Position numbers and translations under genes: made by a program. A DNA stretch of 64,000 bases, from NCBI RefSeq assembly GCF_030463535.1, contig NC_132881.1, positions 5,099,526 through 5,163,525 of the forward strand, given 5' to 3'. This document shows, one piece after another, positions 12,561 through 24,059 of this stretch (position 1 is its first letter; each line of letters starts with the position of its first letter). The notes under the pieces are model-generated. The model had not been told where the DNA came from and made no database searches. It saw only the letters and a list, made by a program, of their open reading frames with translations. Source of the stretch: Salminus brasiliensis (taxonomy: Eukaryota > Chordata > Actinopteri > Characiformes > Bryconidae).

Positions 12561-12685
12561 GAACTTTGGATAAGATATACAGTATCATTCAAAAGACTGA
12601 CCATTCAAATGTTTAGAAATCCAGTTTGCATGACCATCATTAGGAAGCTAACTGAGCTGAAGACCTTTAAAAAAATCAGAACAAT

Positions 12686-12864
12686 GGGGGCCCCGGGTGG
12701 TCCAGGAGACTAAAGGCGCTGGTTCGTATCCCGATCACGCTGCTAACCATCGACAGCCGGGGCCTCGAGAGAGCGCTATTGGCCTTGCTCTCTCTAGAGT
12801 GGGTAGATGGCGCTATCCCCCCACATCACTCTAGGGCGGCGTCTGCTAGCCGGGTATGCAGCTT
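12686..12864 (+). mobile_element. tRNA-derived SINE, family 1 copy
   Basis: GGTTCGTATCCCGATCACGC then GAGAGCGCTATTGGCCTTGC and TCTCTAGAGTGGGTAGATGG; same family as 1250-1472. Confidence 0.75.
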
Positions 12865-13004
12865 TATGTGGTCGGACACTTGGTGGCTGAGCTGCACTCT
12901 ATGGTTTCTAAACGCTTCCACTGTTTAATAATACCACTCACAGCTGATGGTGGAAGATCTAGGAGGGAAGAAATTTTACCAGCTGACTATTACAGAACCA
13001 TACT

Positions 13005-13640
13005 GGAGATCTGGACCTTGACTTGGCCATTGAAGAGCACTTACCTATTTGTTGTTCAGCCACAATATGATGCTACCACCCCCATGCTTCACTGTGGGGA
13101 TGCTGTTCATTGAGTCACAAGGAGTTTTTGGTCTGCAACCTAATATATAGCTTTTTGAATCATGTACAGAAAGCCCACTTGTTGTTTTGTCTGACCACAA
13201 AATCTTTTTGAAAAAAACAGCAGATGTGTTTTCCTTCATTAATGGGTTCTTTTTAGCCACCCTCCCATATAGGCCTGGCTGCTTCTCCTGTATTCCAGTC
13301 TCAGCTACTGAACTCTGTAGCTCCTTCAAAGTTATTATTGGCGTACACAACGTTACTGTAGCATTACAGTAACGTTCCCTCACTAATCCCCTTCTTGCTC
13401 TGATAGTTAAGTTTTGAGGGACAGGGTCTTTGGGTGGCATGATGCAGCTTCCATATCTTTACAAATGATCCAACAGTGCTCACAGGGATATCCAAGCATT
13501 CATAATTTATAGTTTTTTCCTGTCTTGTGCATCTTTATATATGATTTTCATCTCTAGTTGGAATGCGCTTTGGACCCTCAATGTCACAGCTTAGCTTTAG
13601 ATTCACCGTCGGACCAATGGTACTTAAATTAAGAGGGTCT
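13005..13640 (-). pseudogene. Decayed Tc1-like transposase
   Basis: A 131-codon minus-strand frame (13440-13045) contains LTIRARRGLV, ATVTL, ELQSSVAETG, QPGLYGRVAKKNPL, LWSDKTT and PTVKHGGGSIILW, the order found in Tc1/mariner transposases (between the HTH and the catalytic DDE region). Frameshifts and stops flank both sides; the D in LWSD is one of the catalytic acidic residues. It is a fragment and cannot be functional. Confidence 0.85.
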
Positions 13641-13805
13641 TTTGTTCAGAAAAGGTGAAATTTTAAATGATTTACAAGTAGAGGCCATCTTAAATGCATG
13701 TTATGAGCCAAAAACCTTTTAACTGTGGAAATACATAGTCACAGAATTGGTCTATATAAAAATCTATGATCAAAAAAATAATGGTCAATACACCAAAGAA
13801 CAAAA

Positions 13806-14290
13806 ATGAGATTTACTCCATACGCACTCTCGCAAACTCACATGCTCTCTCTAAGACAGAGAAAGCGAGCAAGACACACCTCATCCATTGTCTCCCATCT
13901 CCAGGGTTCTTGTGGCCGCCGTGTGGCTGACCAACAGGAGGCATTTACCGTACATACCGAACAACACAAACAAACACAAAAGCACTAATGGCAGAAAACA
14001 GGCCCGAACCCACAACCCACTTCCAGCAAATGCAGCTAACCACAGTCGAAGAAACACAAAGTGCAGTGTCTCCCTGTGTGGCGGGTCAGGTAGTTCTGGG
14101 GTACATGAAGTCGTATGCCTTTCGGATTCCAATAAACTCTCTTATATCAGCGACGGGGAGCGGATCTCGGCTCGGCGTGCTCTTCTGGGGACCTGGGACT
14201 GTGGTTCTAAAGGATACAATAATGAGCTAGAGTCAGATTTTCAGGTCGTTTTTGGATCTGTGCTTAAATAATGCCCTTTATTTATGTATT
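13806..14290. other. Intergenic with unassigned open frames
   Basis: Two overlapping plus-strand frames (13888-14271 and 13988-14230) and one minus frame are open, but composition and protein sequence look non-coding. Possibly an old repeat. Confidence 0.3.
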
Positions 14291-14329
14291 AATACAAACA
14301 TTAAAGAGAAGAAGGAGAAGGAAATAACC

Positions 14330-14600
14330 TTCTTAGCTTTTAATGGAAGTCAATGTACAAAGATTCTCTGACTTTTGGAGCATTTCTATTGGTCCATTGG
14401 TCCGTGAATTTTGACACAGTATACAGAACACCTGTAGACAATAAAGATTTCACAAGAAAAGGAGTCATTGCATTCAGGGGGTTCTTTGAGTTGTCATGAT
14501 CCCATATAACCGTAGGCTTTACTGAAGAACTCCTGAAGAAGGGTTGTTTAAGAGTGTGCAGTGCATGAACAATGGAAAAACACATGAATTCCAATCTTAC
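14330..14600 (+). repeat. Dispersed repeat (TTTGGAGCATTTCTAT element)
   Basis: TTTTGGAGCATTTCTATTGG recurs at about 58785 and, inverted and diverged, near 62660. Family unknown. Confidence 0.45.
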
Positions 14601-14685
14601 AATATGCTTACAATAAAGTCACATGACCAGGAATAGGATATATATCTAATCTCAGCCCACATATAAAAGTGGCTCAGATTGGCTA

Positions 14686-14775
14686 ATGTTGTGTTGTGGA
14701 TAACAACGCTGCCTTCCTCATGGCACAATAAGGTTCGACTGCCCAAACCACACCACTCTACACCAATAAGACTAC
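14686..14775 (+). mobile_element. SINE fragment, family 3
   Basis: GTTGTGGATAACAACGCTGC ... AAGGTTCGACTGCCCA ... CTCTACACCAATAAG matches the fuller copy at 18770-18976. Confidence 0.5.
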
Positions 14776-14999
14776 GCTCACACAGCAGGTATTTCGGCCC
14801 AAATCCCATTGAGCAAGTTGGATCGGATCGATGTCAGATGCCACCTCTTTTTGAGGTTGACTGGTTTCGCACCTGCCCAAATGGATCCCACCAAGGGGGA
14901 AAACTAACCAGAGTGAGATTTGATCAGACTAAAAAGACAAATGCTGTAAATGTATGTAAATAAATGTCATCAGATCTGGGTCACATTATTTAAGAGGTA

Positions 15000-15165
15000 G
15001 TGGTGGATCAGCGGTTAGAGCTCCAGGCTAGTGGTGATAGGGTTGTGGGCTCGATACGTTGGGCCCTTGAGCAAGGCCCTTCACCCTCTCTGTTCCCCAG
15101 GTGCTGGAGTGTGTGTGTGTGTGTGTTCACTACCACAGAGGGGTCAAATGCTGAGGACACATGGA
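15000..15165 (+). mobile_element. tRNA-derived SINE, family 2 copy
   Basis: A-box-like TGGATCAGCGGTTAGAGCTC, B-box-like GGGTTGTGGGCTCGATAC, then GGGCCCTTGAGCAAGGCCCT and TCACCCTCTCTG. A (GT)n lies at 15111-15126. Confidence 0.8.
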
Positions 15166-15370
15166 CACATGTGCATGGGTTCCATGTAGGCCCCACATAT
15201 ACATGCCCACCAGGGTCCCAGTAGGGATTAAACATGGGTCCCATTTGGGATGTACACCCAGATTAGGGTGGGCGGTAACAATGGGGGCCAATTGGGAACC
15301 GACTCTGAGCCAAAGCCCACCTGGAACCCACCATGGCCATGTTCCACCCATGAGAGTACAGGTGCTACAA
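15166..15370 (+). repeat. Degenerate GGGTCCCA / CCCACCA-type repeat
   Basis: Irregular repeats built on TGGGTTCCATGTAGGCCCCA-like words; consistent with a decayed minisatellite directly after the SINE. Confidence 0.45.
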
Positions 15371-15373
15371 AGG

Positions 15374-15530
15374 GTTCTGACGTGTGAAGAACCCTAACAT
15401 TGTCTTTCTTAGGTACTTGACACATGTATCTCTTCTACGGAAATGGCTCTTTACGAAACATGGTTCTTCAATAGCATCGCTCAAGGAACCCTTAGCAGCA
15501 CCTTCATTTTTACGAGCGTACTGTAAGTTT
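15374..15530 (+). mobile_element. Fragment of GGTTCTTC-type MITE
   Basis: GAAGAACCCTAACATTG ... CATGGTTCTTCAATAGCATC ... AAGGAACCC resembles the element at 20432-20626 and similar fish MITEs. Confidence 0.4.
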
Positions 15531-16199
15531 TTCAGAGATCCAGTAGGTGAGGCCGATGGAAAGGGCGCGTTAACTGTACCTCTGGTCAGTAATATAAACA
15601 TCATAGGAGCACAGGCTGACATTTACCAGATACGTGTCTCTGACAGAAATGACAACAGAGTGACTCAGGCTGAATTATAAACCATCTCTCGCGCTCTTGC
15701 TCTCCCTCTCTCGCGCTCCTGCTCTCTCTTTTTCCATTTCTGCTCCCCTCTTTACTGGAGTCCTTCATGGGTAACACTGGCATCACTACACAGGGCACAG
15801 ATTACAGTAAATGACTGAAATAAGATATAAGGAAATTGAAACGGTTGAGGTTTTATTGTAACCACGGAGACTGGCACGGCCCAGTTGCCGTGGTGCAGTG
15901 AGGCGGGGCCTATAAAGCAGTGCTGCTCAACTGTGAAACTATAAAGTGGTGTCGCCCGCGGGCCTGAGCCAAGACCACAGAAAGTACTCAGAGTATTCGC
16001 TGATTTTGCCCTTTGACATTGAGTCCAAAAGCTCTCTGTCCAATTATCTAGAACATTTTTGGATCATCTGCCTAGTGGTCTGCAAGTACAGCCTGCTGGC
16101 ATTTGGGTGCCCACAAGATGTGCTGGTCATGCCCATGGAGTCTGGTCAAAATTCATTTGTTACGTTTTACTAAATTGAACAAGGCTTGCCCAGTGTGTT

Positions 16200-16282
16200 T
16201 GCCTGGACAGGGAATCGAATCCCAGTGTGTGTGTTTGTGTGTGTGTGTGTGTGAACTGCAGTGCTACACCAATAGCATTAGC
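16200..16282 (+). mobile_element. SINE-like fragment
   Basis: GGAATCGAATCCCAGTG (B-box-like), (GT)n, then GTGCTACACCAATAGC, as in family 3. Confidence 0.4.
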
Positions 16283-16299
16283 TGGCAACAGTCGCTTTA

Positions 16300-17450
16300 A
16301 GTTAACCTAGTGTCTTATCACCTTAACTTGTGTCTAATCACCTAGACCATTGTCTGATTACATAGACCATCACTTCATCATCTAGATCTATTGTCTGATT
16401 ATCTAGACCTTTGTGACAGGAATTTAATCTAGGCAGTTGTTTTATATCGAGGCGATTGTCTGATCACATAGATCATTAATTGATTATCTAGTCCTATTGT
16501 CTATTTATCCATTTCTCACATTGCCTAGGCCATTGTCTGATCATCAAGTCACTGGCCATTGTGTTTTACACAGACCATCACTTGATTGTCCAGACCTAAT
16601 GTCTGATTATCTAGACAATTGTCTGATCATCCGGATCACTGTCTCATCACCTAGACCATTAAACGATTACCTAGACCGCTGTCTGACTATCCAGACACTT
16701 GTTTGATTAATCTAGACAATTGTCCGATCTTCCACACCACAGTCTTATCACCTAGACCATTGCATGATTACATAGACCAACACTTAATTATCTAGATCTA
16801 TCGTCTGATTATCCAGATCTTTGTGACATTTTGTCAGACCATTGTCTGATAAAACTATTTTCAGTTTATATATTTTCATATTATCTAGACCATTGTCTGA
16901 TTATCCATGCCACTGTCTGATCATTCAGACCACTGTCTTGTCACCAAGACCTTTGTCCGATTACCTAGACTATTGCTTAATTATCTAGACCATTGTCTGA
17001 TTACCTAGATCACTGTGTGATTATCTAGGCACCTAGACTATTGCTTAATATATCTAGACTATTGTCTGATTACTCAGGCCACTGTCTTATTACTTAGACC
17101 ATTGAATGATTACCTAGACTGCTGTCTAATTATCTAAACAATTATATGACTTATCTAGACAATTGTCTGATCCTCCACACCACCGTCTTATCACCTAGAC
17201 CATTGCATGATTACATAGACCAACACTATTTAGATCTATTGTCTGATTATCCAGACCACTGTCTTTTCACTTAGACCATTATATGATTACCTAGTCCACT
17301 GTCTGATTATCAAGACAATTAGTTTGATATATCCAGACCATTGTCTCATCACCTACACTACTGTTCTGACTACACAGACCACACGCCTGATTATCTAGAT
17401 CTATTGTCGGATTATCTAGACCATTTGGCCATTGTCTCATCATCTGAGCC
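16300..17450 (+). repeat. Degenerate 20-bp minisatellite (TCTAGACCATTGTCTGATTA)
   Basis: About 1.1 kb of diverged ~20-bp repeats, typically TATCTAGACCATTGTCTGAT, with larger blocks repeated (CACCACAGTCTTATCACC block at 16735 and CACCACCGTCTTATCACC at 17180, about 445 bp apart). Confidence 0.9.
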
Positions 17451-18608
17451 ACTTATTCAACCATCTTACCCCTGTGGTCTTTCACTGCAGCTCTCTGATT
17501 GCTGTCCCTTGTTCAACCACCTTACTGGGCTTGGGTTTCAAAGCCATAGCCCACAGTAGTGGTCTGAACAGGACTCTTCTGGCCACCAGGCCGGGTCTGA
17601 GGCGATTAGAGCTCATTGCATCGGGCAGAGAATACCATACTAGAACACACATTGGCCACAACCACCGAAACCCCTGAGCAAATCCAGACACATCATCTGT
17701 TCATTAAACAAGACTGAAGAAACACGGCTGTGGACGAGTGGATCTCACAAATAATGCAAATCTAAGGCAGTAGGCCTCAATCCCTGGGTTCGGTCCAGGT
17801 ATTCTTGGTGTATTACTAACATTATACTTGTCCGGAAGCTTTAAAACTGGGCTAGTTTCAAAATGACCAACAGTGACCCTTTAGTGAAACCGGGCCTCAT
17901 TCAGAGCCTCAGTTATTGCAAAGCTTTCTAAGGCTCCACTAAGCTCTTTTAAACTAATGACCCCTTTCCAACCACAAGGTAGGTCAGATTGTTTGCATGT
18001 GTGTGTGCGTGTGTATATATATATATAAATGTGATCATTTGCATAAAGCTACATACAAATATATGCATAAAGAGCTTGCTATGAGAAGGTGCTGTCATTA
18101 TTACATAAATAAACAATCTCTCTCTCTCTCTCTGAATTGGATTCTCTGGGTATACAGTAGCTGCTGGAAATAGCCTGTGGTACTGACCCTCACTAAATCA
18201 TCTGTCATAGGCCGGAGAAGGGTATCTATAAAAGCCTGTTTTTTCGGGTGTATGCTTAAGCTTGGCTTTTGAATGTTTCTGTATTTATTTATGAATGCAT
18301 TAATATGTAACATAAAAACAAAGTTTAGTCTAGAGTTTAGGCTATAGTATGTGGTCAGAAAAAGCTCAGAAAGAAAGGTCCAGTCTAAAAAGAGGTCAAT
18401 ATAACTCACTCCAACTCCAATTTTAGGTTTTAGTTGGAGGTTAAATTTCAGGTGAGGTCATCTGGTGTTTACATCTTTGCTTACGTCTATTTAATCAGAC
18501 CAGACTTTCTTCGGTGTCCAAATGTGCTGGAGAAATGAGGCTAACGTTGCTAATAAGCACAAGAGTTCTATCTTAGGGGGTGTAAGATAGCAATGAGCAT
18601 CATGACGC
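17451..18608. other. Intergenic, nothing definite
   Basis: Unique sequence apart from the short tracts at 17980-18140. No exon recognised. Confidence 0.3.
17980..18140 (+). repeat. (GT)n, (AT)n and (CT)n short tracts
   Basis: Short simple repeats at 17996-18026 and 18116-18133 in otherwise unique intergenic DNA. Confidence 0.7.
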
Positions 18609-18738
18609 AGTGGTGGCTCAGCGGTTAGAGCTCTGTGCCGTTGTGGGTTCGATTCCCGGGCTCTGCAAGCTGCCCCTGTTGGGCCCTTGAGCAAGTACAG
18701 TTCGCTGTACAGTACAGTGACAAATATGTGTACCCTTA
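18609..18738 (+). mobile_element. tRNA-derived SINE, family 2 copy
   Basis: GTGGCTCAGCGGTTAGAGCT, perfect B box GGGTTCGATTCCCGG, then GGGCCCTTGAGCAAG. Shorter tail than at 15000. Confidence 0.85.
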
Positions 18739-18769
18739 CCTTTACCATGCACAGGGTGTAAGATAGGTT

Positions 18770-18976
18770 GGTGGTTGGTGTGGCGCAACAGATAACACCA
18801 CTACCTGCCACTGAGTTACAACACCATGTGGGAGACCAGGGTTCGATTCCCAGTCTGGGTGACTGTGCTGTGCTACACCAATAAGAGTCCTTGGGCAAGA
18901 CTCCTAACACTACATTGGCCCACATCTGTAATATGAATAACCTTGTATGTCGCTCTTGCCATAAATGTAAATGTAA
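18770..18976 (+). mobile_element. tRNA-derived SINE, family 3 copy
   Basis: GTGTGGCGCAACAGATAACA, B box GGGTTCGATTCCCAG, body TACACCAATAAGAGTCCTTG and tail TATGTCGCTCTTGCCATAAA / TGTAAATG, related to the LINE tail at 5625. Confidence 0.85.
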
Positions 18977-20431
18977 ATAGGGCCCTATATGCTAGCTAGC
19001 TAAACTCTCCAGTCACAGGTAATTTAGTTAGTGTTATCTGAACTGTGCTATGGTTAACATTGCTAACAAACACTAGGCATCAACAACCACCCTGCTGTCG
19101 TTAGGTTCTATTGATAGATCAAATCATTTAGCAGGCTAATTGTTGGCCCAAGTGGTTCTTCGCCCAGAAGGTTGCCCTTGCAGCAAAGTAGCTGGAGCTG
19201 CCACGGCCTTCATGTGAAGCTGACTGCTTCCGTAGACCAAATGGTCCCCCAGTAGCTAATGCTTGACAGTAGCCAATGTCAGCAACCTAGCATTTAATAA
19301 ACAGCTCCACTTTTGTGAGGAAGAAGGTCATTTTTGTAGTAATGATGGAAAGCATTTCATGGAGGTAACCACATGGGTGACAGAAGGCCAACTATAATGT
19401 CAGGTGGACCAGTCCGGCATTGGGGGCATCATAGTCACCACAGCGTAAATACAAGCTCAAACCCAGACCTCCAATTAAGGTTGGGTGGAATTAGCAGTGT
19501 GGTTTAGGGTCCTGCGTGACTTTAGTTTGCAAAAAAGGCAAAGTCTGGGTGTATATATATATTTGTTTTTACTGTAACAGTGATAATCATACAATTCGAA
19601 CCATAGAAAGGTTTTCCTCAGATGGAAAGTCGGTTAACAACAAAAAAAAGGGAGCAGAGCACAGAGAGGCCAAAAAAGGATGAGGAAGATTGTAATAGGC
19701 ATCCCGTTTTGGCAGGCCCTGCGGACTCCGACTGGGGCATGCACCGCCACGGCAACCGGGGGCCAATCCCAAACCACCGTAACTGGGGAGGGGAAGTGAG
19801 CTCATGAGCCATGGTTTGGCACATCACGGCTGGCTCTGGTGGCTTTCTAATAACCCGCACTGAGCTCCAGCGCGTGTGCCAGGAGCAGTTAACCACTGCG
19901 GGTTAGGAAGAGGCCCTTGGCGGGCCGGAGCAGTCAGAGCAGATCTTCCTGGATGTGGCTCTGCATCTTTAAAACTATTCTATTCCTCACTCCCGGCGGG
20001 TTCCTGTAGATTAACGGTGAGATACAAACCCGAATAGGATTCCACAGGAACCTTCTTACACAGCAGGCCTCTGGTTGCTCGTGTTTATTTCATTTATTCA
20101 TCAGCATTTATTTGAATAGGTGTGGTTCAGTTTGGGTCAGAGCATTGGGTAGTGTTCGCACGAGCCAAAGCAGTCATGCACCTCAGTCAGCGCTCGCAAT
20201 TGCGGTTTGTAGGCCTAGGCTATTTTATGCTCCATGTTAGTGCAAATATGAATCATGTATTTATGTAATTCTTAAATTCTATACGAAACCAAAACACACA
20301 GCAGTGCTAAGCTAATTTGTACACATGTGGTTTTCAGTGGTTCAGCTCTGGCCAGCTATGCCTTTTGGTCTTGGCCTCAAAATCTTTTCTTGGTCTTGGT
20401 CTTGGCCTTTAACGTCTTCAAATTCCACACT
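18977..20431. other. Intergenic, nothing definite
   Basis: Unique sequence; a GC-rich patch at 19690-19900 has open frames on both strands without family resemblance. Confidence 0.3.
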
Positions 20432-20626
20432 CTACATAAATAGGGTTCTAGATAGTACTAAGGAAGGGTTCTTTGACTAGCAGCATTTTTAAACCTATCT
20501 GTGAAAAAAGTGAGCCATTTCATCAGGAATCGAACCATTTAACAATCTGCACGGTTCTCTGAGTTGCCAGTTCTACATAGAACCATTACCAAAGGAACCG
20601 TCAAGAACCCTATTTTTAAGGGTAGC
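20432..20626 (+). mobile_element. Short inverted-repeat element (MITE)
   Basis: Left end CTACATAAATAGGGTTCT, right end (reversed) CTACCCTTAAAAATAGGGTT; 195 bp. The interior has further AACCATT/GGTTC repeats. A related fragment seems to lie at 15374-15520. Confidence 0.7.
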
Positions 20627-20726
20627 ATACAATAGCTGGAGAACGATGTAAAACAATGTCAACTGAAACTGTTAAATGCTAAAGTTTGCAGGAAACAAAC
20701 AGCTCCTGGCTACTAATCCAAAGTTT

Positions 20727-21227
20727 CTACACTATGTGGACAAAAGTATTCAGACACCTCTGCACGTCCTGTTTCTTTTAAATCCAGGGCTATTTTAAAG
20801 GGTCTATCCTGCCTTTGGTGGTCTTTACTGCCCAGGGAAGAAGACTTTCTACTAGACTTTGGAGCATTGCTGTGAGGTTTTGATTGCATTCAGTGACAAG
20901 TGTGAGGGCATGATGTTGGATGACCACCACCCCACCTCACTCCCAACTCCCTAACTCATCATAAAAGTACTCAATGGAGCACCATCCATTATTCCAGAGG
21001 ACACAGTTCTTCCACTGCTCCACAGCTCAATGCTACTGGGGGAATTCATACCCCTTTAGCCCACGCCTGGCTTTAGGCATAGTGTCAGTAGGTTGACAAT
21101 ACTACAGGAACTAGACAAGCTGTATGTGTGTTTGTGTGTGTGTGTATTTGAAGCCAGCAATGGGTGCAACTTTAAGTAGCTGAATGCATTCATTTAATGG
21201 GGTGTCTACAAACATTTGGACATGTAG
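20727..21227 (+). mobile_element. hAT-like non-autonomous element, near full length
   Basis: 501 bp with imperfect terminal repeats: CTACACTATGTGGACAAAAG on the left and (reversed) CTACATGTCCAAATGTTTGT on the right, both leading into a GACACC word. No transposase. Other pieces of the family are at 1475, 4135, 22404, 23860, 24060 and 31890. No clear 8-bp target duplication was seen. Confidence 0.75.
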
Positions 21228-21340
21228 ATCCAACTCACTGCCTCCCACAGTAAGAACAGCATACCAGCTGTCAAACATGGTGGTGGTAGTGTGGTGGTTT
21301 GTGGGGATGCTTTGCTGCTTCAGGGCCTGGGTGACTTGTC
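21228..21340 (+). mobile_element. Tc1-like transposase fragment
   Basis: GTCAAACATGGTGGTGGTAG translates to VKHGGGS, the Tc1 transposase motif. It abuts the hAT-like end at 21227, and the same junction recurs at 22600. Confidence 0.65.
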
Positions 21341-21751
21341 TTATTTGATGGAACCATGAATTCTGGAGTGGCCAAGTCAAGAAATTCATTACTCAAACCC
21401 CACTGAGATGCTGAGTAAGCCCTCCACAGTCCCCCACAGTAATGTGAAAGTCCTGGACATTCTGAATGGAGATTGTCCACTGAGAGGAAAATATGGACCT
21501 ATATATAGATGAGACATCAGGACAAGCTTGCTCTCGGAGAAACGCTCCCATCAATGAGCATCTTGTTCCACGGTCAGCTCAGGATGTGAGACTTCAGTGA
21601 ACTTGGAAGCTTTAGAAACAGCTTGGGAATCGACAGCTTTTGCTGTAAAACCACTGCAGGCAGGAAATACGGGACAAAGCAATGTCTTGGTCCATTTTTT
21701 TGCCCCTGAATCAAGAGTTGGCTGTATGAGGAACATGACTTGACAGTGGCC

Positions 21752-21776
21752 CTCTCTCTCTCTCTCTCTCTCTCTC
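21752..21776 (+). repeat. (CT)n microsatellite
   Basis: Nearly perfect CT repeat; a GA-rich stretch lies at 21948-22005. Confidence 0.9.
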
Positions 21777-21979
21777 CTCTTCATTTGATCTGCTCTGCAA
21801 TTCTCCGTATTGATACAGGCCGAGATAGGAGGCTGCGTTACCCCACAGCTGCGTGTCCACGGGCTGTTGGCACGGTGGCCTCTCAATGCAAACCTCCACA
21901 ACGGCCTATTGTTCAGCAGGGTTCGAAGCGCACCATCTAATTAAGGTCAGAGAGAGGGAGAAGGACGGAAAAGAACACG

Positions 21980-22300
21980 AGAGAGAGAGTGAGAGCGAGA
22001 GAGCGCTTCTTGGATGTTAGCGTGTGAGTAAGTGTTTGTTTTCATCCCTTTTGAAGACACAGAGGATCAGGGACTGGACCAGCTGTTGAGAGGAGAGTTG
22101 AGTCAGGAGACTTGACAGCATGATGGTAGTGCTTTTATTCTGGCGGAATTCACAGCATTTGCTCTATCATGTGCATTTGCTGTGGATGAATGATTATGCA
22201 CGGGCCGCACTGAAGGCCATGCTTTCTAATGTGGCTTAGAGCAGCCCTCGTCCTCCTCATTAAGGGTTGCACAGCACCCCCTATTGATGTGTCTTCTTCT
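21980..22300. promoter_or_regulatory. Candidate conserved non-coding island
   Basis: Unique, high-complexity sequence between repeats with ATTATGCA and CATTAAGGG words. No coding frame. Conservation untested. Confidence 0.2.
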
Positions 22301-22403
22301 GTCATTCTGCAGGATGGAGGTCAGGGAACATTCTGTCTGGCAGACACACCTAATATTAGGTTAAACATCCCATAGCAGGTTGTACCCTGACTAGATTTCG
22401 GCT

Positions 22404-22601
22404 TTTGGTAGCTAAAATTGATACCCCTTTAGCCCATGTCTGGCATTAGGCATGGTGTCAGTAGGTTGACAATACTTCTCTACAAGAACTAGACAAGCTG
22501 TATGTGTGTGTGTATTTGAAGTCAGCAATGGGTGCAACTTTAAGTAGCTGAATGCATTCATTAGAAGGGGTGTCCACAAACATTTGGACATGTAGATCCA
22601 A
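22404..22601 (+). mobile_element. hAT-like element, right part (second copy)
   Basis: GTCTGGCATTAGGCATGGTG to the end CAAACATTTGGACATGTAG, closely matching 21060-21227. Confidence 0.7.
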
Positions 22602-23460
22602 GTCACTGCCTCCCACAGTAAGAACAGCATACCAGCTGCCAAACATGGTGGTGGTAGTGTGGTGCTGTGGGGATGCTTCTGGCAGAAATCTGGTTGGCTA
22701 TTTGAAACTCAGAGTTTGTTGGTTTCCCGGCATGGACCCGATTGTTAAGCACAGGCCCCGTAGTTTTGATAGGGTTGAGGTCTGGACTTTGGGAAGGCCT
22801 TTCCAAAAGCTTCATGGAAGCTTGCTTTATCCATTTCACTACTGTGTCCAACTTTCAACCGTCTGGCTAATGACTTAAAAAGATTATACTGAAGTTCGCT
22901 GGTTCGAATCCCAGGGTCATGCCGCCCCCCGCCATCAGTAGCCAGAGCCAGAGAGAGCACAATTGGCCTTGCTCTCTCCAGGTGGGGTAGGTGGCTCGCT
23001 CCCCATCCTCACATCACTTCAGTGTGATGCTGGCCGGCACGGCTGTCTGCTAGTCGATGCATCAGAGCTGGCTACCCGGCACTTTCCATAAAACCTTTTT
23101 ACTTTGTCCATGTGTGTGGATTTTGGAGCAGGGGCTTCTTTTCTTGGACGGCAGCTTCTCAGAACGTGGCAGTGTAACAGTAGCTTGACTGTAGACGGTG
23201 ACACTGCTGTTCCAGCAGCTTCCAGTTCATGGCAGGCCTGTGGCTTGGTAGTTCTTTCGGGGTTTTCTTTGGGGTTTTCCCGACCACCTGAACCAGTTCC
23301 CTCGCAGATGAGTGTGGGTCTTCTTCCAGACCTTGGTAAGTTACTTACGTACAGTCGTTCGAACTGACGAGCAAGAAGGTTCTGGCAAGTGTAGATGCAG
23401 TGTTCTGAGTATTCTCCTCTGATGGCATGTGACCCACAACGTCATGCTTTGCATATAGCA
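22602..23460 (-). mobile_element. Tc1/mariner-like remnant interrupted by a SINE
   Basis: Left part has KHGGGS-type sequence and GGTTGAGGTCTGGACTTTGG; right part has GATTTTGGAGCAGGGGCTTC, GACACTGCTGTTCCAGCAGC and TTCCAGTTCATGGCAGG, in the order seen in fish Tc1-like elements (antisense). A SINE sits between the two at 22890-23087. Confidence 0.6.
22890..23087 (+). mobile_element. tRNA-derived SINE, family 1 copy
   Basis: Perfect B box GGTTCGAATCC, then GAGAGAGCACAATTGGCCTT and GCTCTCTCCAGGTGGGGTAG, ending GTCGATGCATCAGAGCTGGC. Nested in the Tc1-like remnant. Confidence 0.85.
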
Positions 23461-23859
23461 CAACATCACAGCTACGCTTGACCACAATGGTGTTTTTCGT
23501 AGTTGCGTATGTAACTAATTCCGTAATTACGGAGTTATCCGTGAGCCAGTTGTACTCATGTGTGCCTAGCGGCCACCGCTAATGACAGTCTTTGGAGCTG
23601 CTGAAAGGGACATATCTGATGCCGTGAAAACCTTAGATAATCGCACCACAGACTGATAAGACTGTTTTCATTCACACATATCTAAGCACACTTCCCATTT
23701 CTCTGCACTGCATACCCCAGTTCAAACCCCTGTCCACCCTGCTGGAGACTCGAATAACGGGGGGTAATTCAAATACCCCTGATGAATCAGTGGGTCACAA
23801 ACACAAGATAGATGTTTCTAATAAAGTGTCCAGTCAATGGAAGCACAAATTAGGTAAGT

Positions 23860-24059
23860 GGACAACTGTCTGGACAGTAGAGACAGCTGCTCCAACAAAA
23901 ATAGCACCTTCATTTTGAAAGAAACCATGAATGAGCAGGTGTCCCAATACTTTTGTCAATATAGTAAAGGGGGGTTCTAAATTGGCCAGTGAGTGGAAGT
24001 ATAAGGCAAGTGTTTCCAATAAAGTGGCCAGTGAGTAGACCCCCCCCCCCCCCCCCCCC
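23860..24059 (+). mobile_element. hAT-like end joined to 42-bp units, then poly-C
   Basis: GGACAGTAGAGACAGCTGCT ... GTGTCCCAATACTTTTGTCA / ATATAGTA, then two TTCTAA/TCCAATAAAGTGGCCAGTGAG units, ending in a run of 20 C at 24040-24059. Confidence 0.65.

Noticed and set aside
13005-13440. Functional transposase gene
   Set aside because: Only part of the protein is open, with disruptions on both sides and no intact ends.
13888-14271. 127-codon open frame
   Set aside because: Overlaps other open frames, unremarkable composition, no recognisable domain or splice sites.
18609-18976. tRNA genes (good A and B boxes)
   Set aside because: No complete cloverleaf with anticodon arm and acceptor stem; each has a SINE body and recurs elsewhere.
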